From Burkholderia contaminans (GTDB lineage Bacteria > Pseudomonadota > Gammaproteobacteria > Burkholderiales > Burkholderiaceae), in assembly GCF_029633825.1 (NCBI RefSeq), contig NZ_CP090640.1, positions 558,001 through 622,000 on the forward strand: DNA of 64,000 nt. Direction: 5' to 3'. The translations under genes and the position numbers were made by a program. A model generated the notes under the pieces. It worked only from the letters and a program-made list of their open reading frames with translations. It had not been told where the DNA came from and ran no database searches. Of the stretch, positions 11,271 to 20,102 are shown in pieces. Positions within the stretch are counted from its first letter, which is position 1; each line of letters begins with the position of its first letter.

Positions 11271-12095
11271 ATGAATCCCGAACATTCCCCGCTCGGCAAG
11301 GCCACCGTCTACGCCGCCCAGTACGACGCGTCGCTGCTGTTCCCGATCCCGCGCGCCGGCGCGCGCGAACAGCTCGGCATCACGTCGGCGCTGCCGTTCT
11401 TCGGCACCGACATCTGGAACGCCTACGAACTGTCGTGGCTCAACGCGCGCGGCAAGCCGCAGATCGCCGTTGCGACGTTCTACGTGCCGGCCGAATCGCC
11501 GAACATCGTCGAATCGAAGTCGTTCAAGCTGTATCTCGGCTCGTTCGCGCAGACGAAGTTCGATTCGATCGACGCGGTGCGCGACGCGCTGAAGCGCGAC
11601 GTGTCGGCCGCGTGCGGCGCGAGCGTCTCGGTGCAGCTCGTGTCGCCGCACGATTTCGGCAAGCTCGAGATGGACGAGCTCGACGGGCTGTCGCTCGATC
11701 GGCTCGACCTCGACACCGACGTGTACGAACCCGATCCGTCGCTGCTGTCGGCCGCTGAAGACGAAGCGCCGGTCGAGGAAACCCTCGTGTCCGACCTGCT
11801 GCGCTCGAACTGCCCGGTCACCGGCCAGCCCGACTGGGGCAGCGTGCAGATCCACTACGTCGGGCCGCAGATCGATCACGCGGGCCTGTTGCGTTACATC
11901 ATCTCGTTCCGCAATCACACGGGCTTTCACGAGCAGTGCGTCGAGCGGATCTTCCTCGACATCCTGCACGCGTGCAAACCGGTGAAGCTCGCGGTATATG
12001 CGCGCTATACGCGCCGCGGCGGGCTCGACATCAACCCGTTCCGCACGAATTACAACCAGCCGATGCCGGACAACGCGCGTAATGCGCGGCAGTGA
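11271..12095 (+). CDS. queF: QueF, NADPH-dependent 7-cyano-7-deazaguanine reductase
   Basis: 274 residues, the bimodular (E. coli-type) tunnelling-fold enzyme. It reduces preQ0 to preQ1 in queuosine tRNA modification. The NADPH motif ESKSFKLY is at 81-88. The nucleophilic cysteine is C181 and the acid D188 in [13 protein letters not shown]. Substrate-binding residues near [10 protein letters not shown] are also present. It follows ilvA by 11 bases and is closed by a strong terminator at 12155-12190. Confidence 0.96.
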   Translation: MNPEHSPLGKATVYAAQYDASLLFPIPRAGAREQLGITSALPFFGTDIWNAYELSWLNARGKPQIAVATFYVPAESPNIVESKSFKLYLGSFAQTKFDSIDAVRDALKRDVSAACGASVSVQLVSPHDFGKLEMDELDGLSLDRLDLDTDVYEPDPSLLSAAEDEAPVEETLVSDLLRSNCPVTGQPDWGSVQIHYVGPQIDHAGLLRYIISFRNHTGFHEQCVERIFLDILHACKPVKLAVYARYTRRGGLDINPFRTNYNQPMPDNARNARQ

Positions 12096-12154
12096 CGGCG
12101 GCGGGCGGCCACCGCAGGTCGCGGTCCGCAACACGCGACGGCACCCCCCAAACG

Positions 12155-12190
12155 AAACAGCCCGGCCGGGTTCAACCGGCCGGGCTGTTT
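12155..12190 (+). terminator. Rho-independent terminator after queF
   Basis: Perfect 15-bp stem AAACAGCCCGGCCGG/CCGGCCGGGCTGTTT with a 6-base loop and a following T-run. The A-run on the other side could let it also serve the converging VOC gene. Confidence 0.9.
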
Positions 12191-12223
12191 TTCATTGCGT
12201 GGAGAAGCGCGGACAGCCTGCAG

Positions 12224-12643
12224 TCACCCGCTCACCGGCCGCTCCGGGAGGATCTCCACCAGGCGCAACAGGTAGCCGTCGGGATCCTGCACCAGCATCT
12301 CGACCTGGCCATGCTCGATATCGTCCTCCCGATACCAGGACGTGCGCGGCTCGACGAACGGCACCACGCCCGCGGCGCGAATCCTGTCGAGGATGGGATC
12401 GAGCGCGTCGACCTCGATCTGAAAATTGATCCCGCGCCCGAACGGCGGCTCCAGCGGACCGGTCAGCCAGCTCTCCGGACTGTACTGCTCGAGCATCAAC
12501 TGGGCCCGCCCGATTTCAAGGTAGGCGAACCCGTCTTCCGGACGCTCGAAGCGAATCCGGAATCCGAGCACGTCGCGATAGAAGCGAATGCTTCCGGCAA
12601 GGTCCGAGCAGATCAGCTCCGGCACCAGTGCGGCCCATTCCAT
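12224..12643 (-). CDS. VOC (glyoxalase/bleomycin-resistance) superfamily protein
   Basis: 139 residues starting MEWAALVPELICSDLAGSIRFYRDVLGF, a standard first beta-alpha-beta-beta-beta half of the vicinal oxygen chelate fold. The second half contains GRGINFQIEVDALD and ends VQDPDGYLLRLVEILPE, the usual metal-ligand Glu region. AGGAGAGGAC upstream of the 12643 ATG fixes the start. The member could be a small-molecule resistance protein or a lyase; nothing specific identifies a substrate. It stands alone, separated from ridA by a terminator. Confidence 0.8.
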   Translation of the reverse strand: MEWAALVPELICSDLAGSIRFYRDVLGFRIRFERPEDGFAYLEIGRAQLMLEQYSPESWLTGPLEPPFGRGINFQIEVDALDPILDRIRAAGVVPFVEPRTSWYREDDIEHGQVEMLVQDPDGYLLRLVEILPERPVSG

Positions 12644-12763
12644 GCATGTCCTCTCCTTAGGGTCATGCGGCACATTACATGAACGGGCGGAATGCGTTGC
12701 GGCGGTTGCGGCTACAGTCGCGGGAGTGCCGCCCGCCGATCGACCGGTGCCCGCACATGACAA

Positions 12764-12799
12764 AACGGGCCCGACGCACGTGAATGCGCCGGGCCCGTT
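12764..12799 (-). terminator. Rho-independent terminator after the rpiR-deacylase-ridA operon
   Basis: 10-bp outer stem AACGGGCCCG/CGGGCCCGTT with an inner GCGCA/TGCG(T) stem. On the minus strand it ends GTTTTG, consistent with termination downstream of ridA. Confidence 0.7.
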
Positions 12800-12823
12800 G
12801 CGTAGCGGCTTGCCGCGGCGACG

Positions 12824-13210
12824 TTACTTCGCCGGCGCCTTGTACGCGATGCAGTCGACCTCGACCTTGCAGTCGATGACCATGCTCGACTGCACGCACG
12901 CGCGTGCCGGCGGATGCTCGCCAAAATACGAAATGAACACCTTGTTGAACGATGCGAAATCGCGCGCGTCGTCGAGCCACACGCCGCAGCGCACGACGTG
13001 CTCGAGGCCGTAGCCGGCTTCCTTCAGGATCGCGATCACGTTCTCGATCGTCTGCTTCGACTGCGTGACGATGCCGCCTTCGACGACCTCGCCGTTCACC
13101 ATCGGCGTCTGGCCCGACACGTACAGCCAGCCGTCGGCCTCGACCGCGCGTGCGAACGGCATCACCTGGCCGCCCGTGCCCTTCGCTTCGCCTACGCCAT
13201 ATCGCTTCAT
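12824..13210 (-). CDS. RidA/YjgF-YER057c-UK114 family enamine/imine deaminase
   Basis: 128 residues starting MKRYGVGEAKGTGGQVMPFARAVE. Rid proteins are trimers that hydrolyse reactive 2-aminoacrylate and related imines made by PLP enzymes and amino-acid oxidases. Family features are WLYVSGQTP, QTIENVIAILKEAGYGLEHVVR and the C-terminal arginine in PPARACVQSSMV, the residue that binds the substrate carboxylate. It lies 76 bases downstream of the N-acyl-D-amino-acid deacylase, in a locus that also encodes a D-amino-acid-acting PLP enzyme, suggesting it clears the imine from D-amino-acid breakdown. That role is inferred. Confidence 0.88.
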   Translation of the reverse strand: MKRYGVGEAKGTGGQVMPFARAVEADGWLYVSGQTPMVNGEVVEGGIVTQSKQTIENVIAILKEAGYGLEHVVRCGVWLDDARDFASFNKVFISYFGEHPPARACVQSSMVIDCKVEVDCIAYKAPAK

Positions 13211-13286
13211 CGTTTCACTCCTTGTTTCGGTTACGGATGCGCGCACCGACGACGGCGCGCGCGGCAGATCGGAACAACCACCGCGT

Positions 13287-14768
13287 TCAGAACGCGGCGT
13301 CGGCACTCGCCGGCACGCGCTCGCCGCGGGCGACGAAGCCGCCGGCGCGCTCGCCGGTCGGTTGGCCGTTTTCATACGTGAGCACGCCGTTCACCCACAC
13401 GGCGTCGATCCCGTGCGCGGGCTGCTGCGGCTTCTCGAACGTCGCGGCGTCGATCACGCTCGCCGGGTCGAACAGCACGAGATCCGCGTGGTAGCCCACG
13501 CGCACCTCGCCGCGCCGTGCGATCCCGTAGCGGCGCGCGGACAGCGACGTCATCTTGCGGATCGCCTCCTCGAGCGGCAGCAGGTTCGTGTCGCGCACGT
13601 AGTGGCCGAGCACGCGCGGGAACGCGCCCCACAGCCGCGGGTGCGGCAGCGGATCGTTCGGCAGGCCGTCGGAGCCGACCATCGTCGCGGGATGCGACAG
13701 GATCCGGCGCACGTCGTCCTCGGACATGTTGTGGTACACGGCGCCCGCCGGGCGGATGCGCTGCGCGGCTTCCTGCTCGGTCACGCCCCACTCGGCCGCG
13801 ATCGCCTTCAGCAGCTTGCCCGCCACTTCCGGGTGCGGCTCCGACCACGTGATCGTGATGTCGATGTCGCCCGTCACCTGCTTCAGGTCGAGCGTCGACG
13901 AGCTGCGGCTGTACGGATAGCAGTCGCAGCCGACCGGCTGGTAGCGGCGCGCGCCTTCGAGCGACGCGAGAACTTCGGTGCTGCGCCCCCAGTTCGACGG
14001 GCCCGCGCACTTCAGGTGCGAGATCACGACCGGCACGCGCGCATGGCGGCCGACCTGGTACGCCTCTTCCATCGCGTCGAGGATCGCGTCGAACTCGGTG
14101 CGCATGTGCGTGGTGTACAGCGCGCCCGCATTCGCGAGCGGCTCGGCGAGCGCCATCACCTCTTCGGTGGGCGCCGCGAACGCGGAGCCGTACGCGAGCC
14201 CCGACGACAGGCCGAGCGCGCCGTTCGCGAGCGCCTCCTCGAGCTGCGCGCGCATGCCGGCGATCTCGCCGTCGGTCGCCGCGCGGTCGAGGCGGTCCAT
14301 CTGGTTGTTGCGCAGCGCCGTGTGGCCGACGAGCGCCGCGACGTTTACGGCCGGACGTGCGCCGTTCACGGCCGCGACGTAGTCGGCGAAAGTCGGGTAC
14401 TGGAACGCACCGCGCTCGCCGAGCAGGTTCATCGGATCGGGCGGATCGCCCGCGAGCGTCACCGGCGACGCGCTGATCCCGCAGTTGCCGACGATCACGG
14501 TCGTCACGCCCTGCGAGATCTTCGGGATCATCTCCGGTGCGCGGATCACGTGCGTGTCGTCGTGCGTGTGCACGTCGACGAAGCCCGGCGCGAGCGCGCG
14601 GCCGTTCGCATCGACGACGTTTTCGGCCAGCCAGTTCGACAGGTTGCCAATCGCCGCGATCAGGCCGTTGCGGATCGCGACGTCGCGCATGACGGGCGGC
14701 GCGCCGGTACCGTCGTAAAGCTGCGCGCCGACGATCAGCGTATCGGCGGCTTCGGGATGCGAATGCAT
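13287..14768 (-). CDS. N-acyl-D-amino-acid deacylase (D-aminoacylase), amidohydrolase superfamily
   Basis: 493 residues. D-aminoacylases hydrolyse N-acyl-D-amino acids to D-amino acids using a metal centre. The metal motif PGFVDVHTHDD (about 62-72), VGNCGIS, GLSSGLAYGSAF, and HLKCAGPSNWGRS are all typical of the family, as is the terminal VWVNGVLTYENGQPTGERAG. The start MHSHPEAADTLIVG lies 2 bases after the rpiR stop. A longer open frame upstream overlaps rpiR and is rejected. Substrate preference (D-Glu, D-Asp or broad) cannot be told. Confidence 0.92.
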   Translation of the reverse strand: MHSHPEAADTLIVGAQLYDGTGAPPVMRDVAIRNGLIAAIGNLSNWLAENVVDANGRALAPGFVDVHTHDDTHVIRAPEMIPKISQGVTTVIVGNCGISASPVTLAGDPPDPMNLLGERGAFQYPTFADYVAAVNGARPAVNVAALVGHTALRNNQMDRLDRAATDGEIAGMRAQLEEALANGALGLSSGLAYGSAFAAPTEEVMALAEPLANAGALYTTHMRTEFDAILDAMEEAYQVGRHARVPVVISHLKCAGPSNWGRSTEVLASLEGARRYQPVGCDCYPYSRSSSTLDLKQVTGDIDITITWSEPHPEVAGKLLKAIAAEWGVTEQEAAQRIRPAGAVYHNMSEDDVRRILSHPATMVGSDGLPNDPLPHPRLWGAFPRVLGHYVRDTNLLPLEEAIRKMTSLSARRYGIARRGEVRVGYHADLVLFDPASVIDAATFEKPQQPAHGIDAVWVNGVLTYENGQPTGERAGGFVARGERVPASADAAF

Positions 14769-14770
14769 GG

Positions 14771-15709
14771 TCAGTCTCCTACCGGTTGGCGGTCTCCGCC
14801 GCCGCGGTGCGCATCGAGCGCGTGCTTGATACGGCGCAGCGATTCTCGGCCCGCATCGCCGAGCCGCAATGCGACTCCGGTGACGAGCACGTCGATCGCC
14901 ATCATCATCGCGTAGCGCGATGTCGACGGCTTGTAAATGAAATCGGTTTCGAACGCGACGACCGGAATCAGGTGGTCGGCCAGCTTCGCGAGCGGCGAAG
15001 CCGGCGCGGTGATCGCGATCAGCTTCGCGCCGTAGCGCTTCGCGAGCCGGCAGCTCTCGAGCAGCTCGGGCACGCGGCCGCTCACCGACAGCGCGACGAC
15101 GACGGTGTCGCGCGACAGCGTCGCGGCCACCATCCGCTGCAGCACGCTGTCCTGGTAGCTCGCAACCGGCCGGCCGAAGCGCACGAGCCGGAAGCGCAGC
15201 TCGTCGGCGAGCGCGGTCGAGCCGCCGCCCTGCCCGTACACGTAGGTCATCTTCGCGCCGGCGAGCAGGTCGGCCGCTGCCTCGAACGACGTATTGCGCA
15301 GCAACTGATGGTTGTGCGCGAGCGCCACGCGAATCTCGTCGTAGACCATCGACGCGGGGCTCGCGTCGGCGGCCGGTGCGTCGTCGGACGGCACCAGAAA
15401 GCGCTGGCCGACGGCCGCCGCCTGCGCGACGAGCACCTTCAGTTCGCGCACGTCGCGGCAGCCGACCGCTTTCGCGAAACGCGTGACCGTCGCGACGCTG
15501 ACCTCCGCGTCGCGTGCCAGCGCACCGATGCTGGCATGCGCGGCGCGCGCGAGATCGGCGAGGATGAACGCGGCGACCTTGCGCTCGGCTTCGCGCAGCT
15601 CGGGCGCGCATTCGGCGATCCGCGCGACGATGTCGAGGACCGGCGGAGCGGCCGGAGCCGGATGAAGCTCGGCCGCGAGCGGGGCGGACGGAGTGGCGGG
15701 CGTATTCAT
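14771..15709 (-). CDS. RpiR-family transcriptional regulator (HTH + SIS)
   Basis: 312 residues: an N-terminal RpiR helix-turn-helix (about 25-100, LREAERKVAAFIL... ALARDAEVSVATVTRFAKAVGC) and a SIS sugar/phosphate-binding domain (about 140-290, YVYGQGGGSTALADEL... VVVALSVSGRVPELLE). It is the first gene of an operon with the deacylase and ridA and is divergent from the PLP enzyme at 15829. Two inverted repeats in the shared promoter (15733-15780) are candidate operators, so it probably controls both directions in response to a locus metabolite. Confidence 0.9.
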   Translation of the reverse strand: MNTPATPSAPLAAELHPAPAAPPVLDIVARIAECAPELREAERKVAAFILADLARAAHASIGALARDAEVSVATVTRFAKAVGCRDVRELKVLVAQAAAVGQRFLVPSDDAPAADASPASMVYDEIRVALAHNHQLLRNTSFEAAADLLAGAKMTYVYGQGGGSTALADELRFRLVRFGRPVASYQDSVLQRMVAATLSRDTVVVALSVSGRVPELLESCRLAKRYGAKLIAITAPASPLAKLADHLIPVVAFETDFIYKPSTSRYAMMMAIDVLVTGVALRLGDAGRESLRRIKHALDAHRGGGDRQPVGD

Positions 15710-15732
15710 CTGCGGAAAAGAGTTCGAAGCTC

Positions 15733-15780
15733 GATGTTACTAAATAACATCACCGCGCCGATGCTACTTTCTGTACCATC
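15733..15780. promoter_or_regulatory. Two operator-like inverted repeats between rpiR and the PLP enzyme
   Basis: GATGTTA-ctaaa-TAACATC (15733-15751) is a perfect 7-bp inverted repeat. GATGCTA-ctttctg-TACCATC (15760-15780) is a second copy with one mismatch. Both lie between divergent start codons at 15709 and 15829, the expected place for RpiR binding. Confidence 0.6.
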
Positions 15781-15828
15781 GGCTTGTCAACTTCAGTGCA
15801 ATGCATAGTGATGATGGAGCGGGATGAC

Positions 15829-17109
15829 ATGAAAGTTACAAACTATCAGGAAGCGACGATCGATCCGTTCGGCAAGGGCCTCGGCAATCTGCCGAGCGCG
15901 AGCGTGCCGCTCGGCGAAGCAGGCCGCCTCGAGTGGAACCTGCTTGCGGAAGACGTCAGCCTGCCGGCCGCCGTGCTTTACGAAGATCGCATCGAACACA
16001 ACCTGAACTGGATGCAGGCATTCGTGCAGAAGTACGGCGTCAAGTTTGCGCCGCACGGCAAGACGACGATGGCGCCGCAACTGTTCCGCCGCCAGCTCGA
16101 CGCCGGCGCGTGGGGCATCACGCTCGCGACCGCGCACCAGACGCAGGCCGCGTATCACGGCGGCGTGCGCCGCGTGCTGCTCGCGAACCAGCTGGTCGGC
16201 CGCCAGAACATGACGATCATCGCCGGGCTGCTGTCCGATCCCGATTTCGAATTCTTCTGCCTCGTCGATTCGGCGGAGAGCGTCGACCAGCTCGGCCGCT
16301 TCTTCGGCGCGCTGAAGAAGCCGCTGAACGTGCTGCTCGAGCTCGGCGTGCCGGGCGGCCGCGCGGGCGTGCGCGACGCCGCGCAACGCGAAGCCGTGCT
16401 CGCCGCGATCGCGCGCTATCCGGACACGCTGAAGCTGGCCGGTATCGAACTCTACGAAGGCGTGCTGAAGGAAGAAGGCGAGATCCGCACGTTCCTGCAG
16501 GAAGCGGTCGCGCTCACGCGCGAGCTGGCCGAGGCCGGCCGCTTCGCGCGTACGCCGGCGATCCTGTCGGGCGCCGGTTCGGCGTGGTACGACGTGGTCG
16601 CGGAGGAATTCGCGAAGGCGTCCAACGCCGGCTTCGCGGAAGTCGTGCTGCGTCCGGGTTGCTACCTGACGCACGATGTCGGCATCTACAAGAAGGCGCA
16701 GACCGACGTGTTCGCGCGCAACCCGATCGCACGCACGATGGGCGAAGGGCTGCTGCCCGCGCTGCAGCTGTGGGCCTACGTGCAGTCGGTGCCGGAGGCC
16801 GATCGCGCGATCGTCGCGCTCGGCAAGCGCGACGCGGCATTCGACGCGGGGCTGCCGGAGCCGGCGCGCCACTTCCGCCCGGGCCGCGACACCGCGCCGC
16901 GCGACGTCGCCGCCACCGAAGGCTGGGCCGTCACCGGGATGATGGACCAGCACGCGTACCTGCAGATCCCGCCGGGCGCGGACGTGAAAGTCGGCGACAT
17001 GGTCGCGTTCGACATCTCGCACCCGTGCCTGACGTTCGACAAGTGGCGCCAGGTGCTCGTGCTCGATCCGCAGTTCAGCGTGACGGAAGTCGTCGAAACC
17101 TTCTTCTGA
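15829..17109 (+). CDS. D-threonine aldolase / D-serine dehydratase-like PLP enzyme (fold type III)
   Basis: 426 residues. The family uses an alanine-racemase-like TIM barrel with PLP on a lysine, here in [14 protein letters not shown] (about residue 71), and a metal site near the C-terminus, here [10 protein letters not shown], matching the His-x-Cys pair of zinc-dependent D-serine dehydratases. GSAWYDVV and the repeated Arg/Gly-rich loops are typical. Likely reaction: deamination or retro-aldol cleavage of a D-amino acid. GGAGCGGG just ahead of the ATG at 15829 supports this start over one at 15784. It diverges from the rpiR-deacylase-ridA operon. Confidence 0.85.
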   Translation: MKVTNYQEATIDPFGKGLGNLPSASVPLGEAGRLEWNLLAEDVSLPAAVLYEDRIEHNLNWMQAFVQKYGVKFAPHGKTTMAPQLFRRQLDAGAWGITLATAHQTQAAYHGGVRRVLLANQLVGRQNMTIIAGLLSDPDFEFFCLVDSAESVDQLGRFFGALKKPLNVLLELGVPGGRAGVRDAAQREAVLAAIARYPDTLKLAGIELYEGVLKEEGEIRTFLQEAVALTRELAEAGRFARTPAILSGAGSAWYDVVAEEFAKASNAGFAEVVLRPGCYLTHDVGIYKKAQTDVFARNPIARTMGEGLLPALQLWAYVQSVPEADRAIVALGKRDAAFDAGLPEPARHFRPGRDTAPRDVAATEGWAVTGMMDQHAYLQIPPGADVKVGDMVAFDISHPCLTFDKWRQVLVLDPQFSVTEVVETFF

Positions 17110-17275
17110 CGCCCGTCGCACACATCGTGCCCGACCGCCCCGCCGCTCGCGCGGGGCGGGCGTCACGCGCGCTTCAAGCGGCCGGAGTACACTGCGCTTT
17201 CGTCCCCGGAGCCCCGGGCGGGCGTTGCACTTGCCTGTCGTGCGGGCCCTCAACGCAGCTCCACTGGAGAAAGCC

Positions 17276-17857
17276 ATGGCCGCGAAGAAGATCCTGTTCC
17301 TGACCGGCGATTTCGCCGAAGACTACGAAACGATGGTGCCGTTCCAGGCGCTGCAGGCCGTCGGCCACCACGTCGACGCAGTCTGCCCGGGCAAGCGCGC
17401 GGGCGACAAGATCAAGACCGCGATCCACGATTTCGAGGGCGACCAGACCTACACCGAGAAGCCCGGCCACCAGTTCACGCTGAACGCGGCATTCGACGAC
17501 GTCGACGCATCGCGCTACGACGCGCTCGCGATCGCGGGCGGCCGCGCCCCCGAATACCTGCGACTCGATCCGAAGGTGATCTCGCTCGTACGCGAGTTCG
17601 CCGAAGCCGGCAAGCCGATCGCCGCGATCTGCCACGCGGCGCAACTGCTCGCGGCCGCCGACGTGATCCGCGGCAAGCGCATCTCGGCCTACCCGGCCTG
17701 CGCGCCCGAGGTGAAGCTCGCGGGCGGCGAATACGCGGACATCCCGGTCGACGCGGCCGTGACCGACGCGCCGTTCGTCACCGCGCCCGCGTGGCCCGCG
17801 CATCCGGCGTGGCTGGCGCAGTTCCTCGTGCTGCTGGGCACGCGCATCGAGCTTTGA
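17276..17857 (+). CDS. DJ-1/PfpI family protein
   Basis: 193 residues starting [26 protein letters not shown] with GGAGA before the ATG. The nucleophile elbow [10 protein letters not shown] carries the family cysteine, and [12 protein letters not shown] the acidic partner region. Members include glyoxalase III-type, chaperone-like and protease-like proteins, so only the family can be given. A 9-bp GC hairpin without a T-run (17135-17159) lies between this and the preceding gene. Confidence 0.88.
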   Translation: MAAKKILFLTGDFAEDYETMVPFQALQAVGHHVDAVCPGKRAGDKIKTAIHDFEGDQTYTEKPGHQFTLNAAFDDVDASRYDALAIAGGRAPEYLRLDPKVISLVREFAEAGKPIAAICHAAQLLAAADVIRGKRISAYPACAPEVKLAGGEYADIPVDAAVTDAPFVTAPAWPAHPAWLAQFLVLLGTRIEL

Positions 17858-17926
17858 ACCTGAAGTGAATTGAGATGAGATGAAGGGCCGGGCCGGCGGC
17901 GTGTTCGCGCCGCCCTGCCCCGTGCT

Positions 17927-18373
17927 TCAGCGTGCGGCCGGCGTCGAGCCGACGTCCGCGATCCGCGACTCCAGCATCGCCAGCGCACCCGACAGCGCAT
18001 TCAGCACGTCGTCCGGCAATTGCGCCATCGTCTGCTCGAGAAACGCCTTGCGGCGCGGCAGGCACGCATCGAACGCGGCGCGGCCGTCGTCCGTCAGCGT
18101 CACGTTGGTCACGCGATTGTCGCGTGCATCGGATTCACGCTGGATCCAGCCGAGCGCGTCGAGCGACTTCAACTGGCGCGTGAGCGCGCCCGGATCGACG
18201 CGCAGCACTTCGACGAGCTTCTTCTGCGACGAATGCCCGCCCATCGTGTGCAATGCGACCATGATCCGCCAGCGCGGCATCGGTTGCCCGACGTGCGCCT
18301 CGAACGCGGTCATGAACGCGCGATACGTGCGTCCGAATTGCTGCAAGATCGCGACGCGGTCCTGTTCTTCCAT
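17927..18373 (-). CDS. MarR-family transcriptional regulator
   Basis: 148 residues with a winged helix (about 40-105: RWRIMVALHTMGGHSSQKKLVEVLRVDPGALTRQLKSLDALGWIQRE, then the wing SDARDNRVTNVTLTDDGR). It lies 26 bases downstream of a 14-TM MFS pump on the same strand, an emrRAB-like pairing, so it probably represses the pump and itself. The palindrome at 20013-20026 is a candidate operator. Confidence 0.9.
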   Translation of the reverse strand: MEEQDRVAILQQFGRTYRAFMTAFEAHVGQPMPRWRIMVALHTMGGHSSQKKLVEVLRVDPGALTRQLKSLDALGWIQRESDARDNRVTNVTLTDDGRAAFDACLPRRKAFLEQTMAQLPDDVLNALSGALAMLESRIADVGSTPAAR

Positions 18374-18399
18374 GCGCTCAGTTCTGTTCGTTCAATCGT

Positions 18400-19995
18400 T
18401 CAGTCGGCCGCGACATGCGGTTCGATCTTGTGCCGCAGCGCGATCGGCGGCACGCGGCGGCACTGCCACACCGACACCACGGCGACGACCGCCGCCATGG
18501 CGACGCCCAGGTGAATCGCGCCGACGAGCGATTCTCGGGCCGCTTCCAGCAGCAGCGCGCCATTATGCCCGGCGCGCGTCAGCTCCGCGACGAGACCGCC
18601 CTGCGCGGCGCGATCGATCAGGATCTGCGGATCGGCGAGCTGCGCATGCCATTGCATCGCATGGTCGGCCGACAGCGCATTGCGCACGCCGCCCGAATAC
18701 ATCTGGTTGACGAGCGTGCCGGTGAGCGCGGTGCCGACCATTCCGCCGACCATCCGCAGCGACTGCAGCAGCGCCGTCGCGATACCGAGATGCTCGCGGC
18801 CGGCCGTCTGCTGCGCGAAGACGGTGAGGTTCGGCAGCACGAAGCCGAGCCCGATGCCGCCCGCGACCATCAGCGCCATCAGCACCCACTTCGGCGTCGT
18901 GTGGGTCGACACGACGATGCCCGCACAAGTGATCGCGAACAGCACGAAACCGACGTGCAGCATCGCGTTCGGATTGCGGATGCGCGTGACGACCCGGCCG
19001 TTCATGATGCTGCCGATCGTGATGAACACGACGAGCGGCGTGATCACGAGCCCCGCCTCCTTCGGCGACATCCCGAACCCGCCCTGGAACAGCAGCGGCG
19101 CGTAGAACAGCAGCGAGAACATCGAGAAGCCGGCGAGGATCGCCAGCACGAAGAGCGCCGACAGCGCGCGGTTGCCGAACATGTCGAACGGCAGAATCGG
19201 CTGCGCGCAGCGCTTCTCCCAATGCCACAGGCCGAAACCGGCCGCGACCGCGACGACGAGCAGCAGCGACGCCCAGCTCGCGACGCCGTACTTCGGCAGC
19301 CATTCGACGAACAGCTGCAGCGCGCCGAGCGACAGCGCGATCAGCAGCGCGCCCGGCCAGTCGAGCCGCATCTTGCGATCGTGCTCGACATGGCGCAGGT
19401 GCGGCAGGTAGCGCCACACGAACAGCAGCGACAGCAGGCCGACCGGCAAATTCACGTAGAACACCGAGCGCCAGCCGAACGACTGCGTCAGCACGCCGCC
19501 GAGCGACGGGCCGACCGCGTTCGCGATGCCGAACGCGGAGCTCATCAGCACCTGCCAGCGCAGGCGCACGACGGAATCGGGGAACAGGTCGGGAATGCAC
19601 GCGAACGCGGTGCCGACCAGCATCCCGCCGCCGATTCCCTGCAGCCCGCGCGCGAGCACGAGCATCAGCATGTCGTTCGCCATCCCGCACAGCACGGACG
19701 CGCCGGTGAACACGACGATCGACGCGATGACGAACGGCTTGCGGCCGTAATAATCGCCGAGCCGGCCGAAGATCGGCACCGTGATCACGGAACTGAGCAG
19801 GTACGAGGTCGCGACCCATGCGTACAGGTCGAAACCGCGAAGCTCGGCAACGATGGTCGGCAACGCGGTGCCGACGACGGTCTGGTCGAGCGCGACCAGC
19901 ATGGTGACAAATGAGATCCCGATCATCGCCAGCAGCGATTCGCGGAACGGCAGGACTTGCCCGCTCGAATGGTGGGCGGCAGTATGGACGGCCAT
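18400..19995 (-). CDS. DHA2 (EmrB/QacA) family MFS drug transporter
   Basis: 531 residues from the ATG at 19995 (MAVHTAAHHSSG), with about 14 membrane segments. MFS motif A is seen as GRLGDYYGRKPF and the antiporter motif C region as FGIANAVGPSLGGVL. DHA2 pumps export lipophilic cations, antibiotics or biocides using the proton gradient. A TTG 30 bases upstream is an alternative start; neither has a strong ribosome-binding site. Co-transcribed with the downstream marR gene. Confidence 0.9.
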   Translation of the reverse strand: MAVHTAAHHSSGQVLPFRESLLAMIGISFVTMLVALDQTVVGTALPTIVAELRGFDLYAWVATSYLLSSVITVPIFGRLGDYYGRKPFVIASIVVFTGASVLCGMANDMLMLVLARGLQGIGGGMLVGTAFACIPDLFPDSVVRLRWQVLMSSAFGIANAVGPSLGGVLTQSFGWRSVFYVNLPVGLLSLLFVWRYLPHLRHVEHDRKMRLDWPGALLIALSLGALQLFVEWLPKYGVASWASLLLVVAVAAGFGLWHWEKRCAQPILPFDMFGNRALSALFVLAILAGFSMFSLLFYAPLLFQGGFGMSPKEAGLVITPLVVFITIGSIMNGRVVTRIRNPNAMLHVGFVLFAITCAGIVVSTHTTPKWVLMALMVAGGIGLGFVLPNLTVFAQQTAGREHLGIATALLQSLRMVGGMVGTALTGTLVNQMYSGGVRNALSADHAMQWHAQLADPQILIDRAAQGGLVAELTRAGHNGALLLEAARESLVGAIHLGVAMAAVVAVVSVWQCRRVPPIALRHKIEPHVAAD

Positions 19996-20012
19996 TTTTT
20001 GTTGGCGCAACT

Positions 20013-20026
20013 TTTGACGAGTCAAA
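20013..20026. promoter_or_regulatory. Candidate MarR-type operator
   Basis: TTTGAC-GA-GTCAAA, a 6-bp inverted repeat with a 2-base centre, 18 bases upstream of the MFS start. A TAGAAT on the minus strand (20037-20042) could be the -10 box, putting the operator at the transcription start. Confidence 0.5.
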
Positions 20027-20102
20027 CAATCTCAAAATTCTAGCACGCCGGAGTAATCTAGGCCGGTGACGGTCAAACCGGCTCAGACCGCCAAGGAGAA
20101 AG

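Noticed and set aside
15784..15828. Upstream ATG for the PLP enzyme (15 extra residues)
   Set aside because: No ribosome-binding site, and the extra codons lie close to the operator repeats; the ATG at 15829 has GGAGCGGG.
17135..17159. GC hairpin after the PLP enzyme gene as a terminator
   Set aside because: Good 9-bp stem but no U-run on either strand, so not called as an intrinsic terminator.
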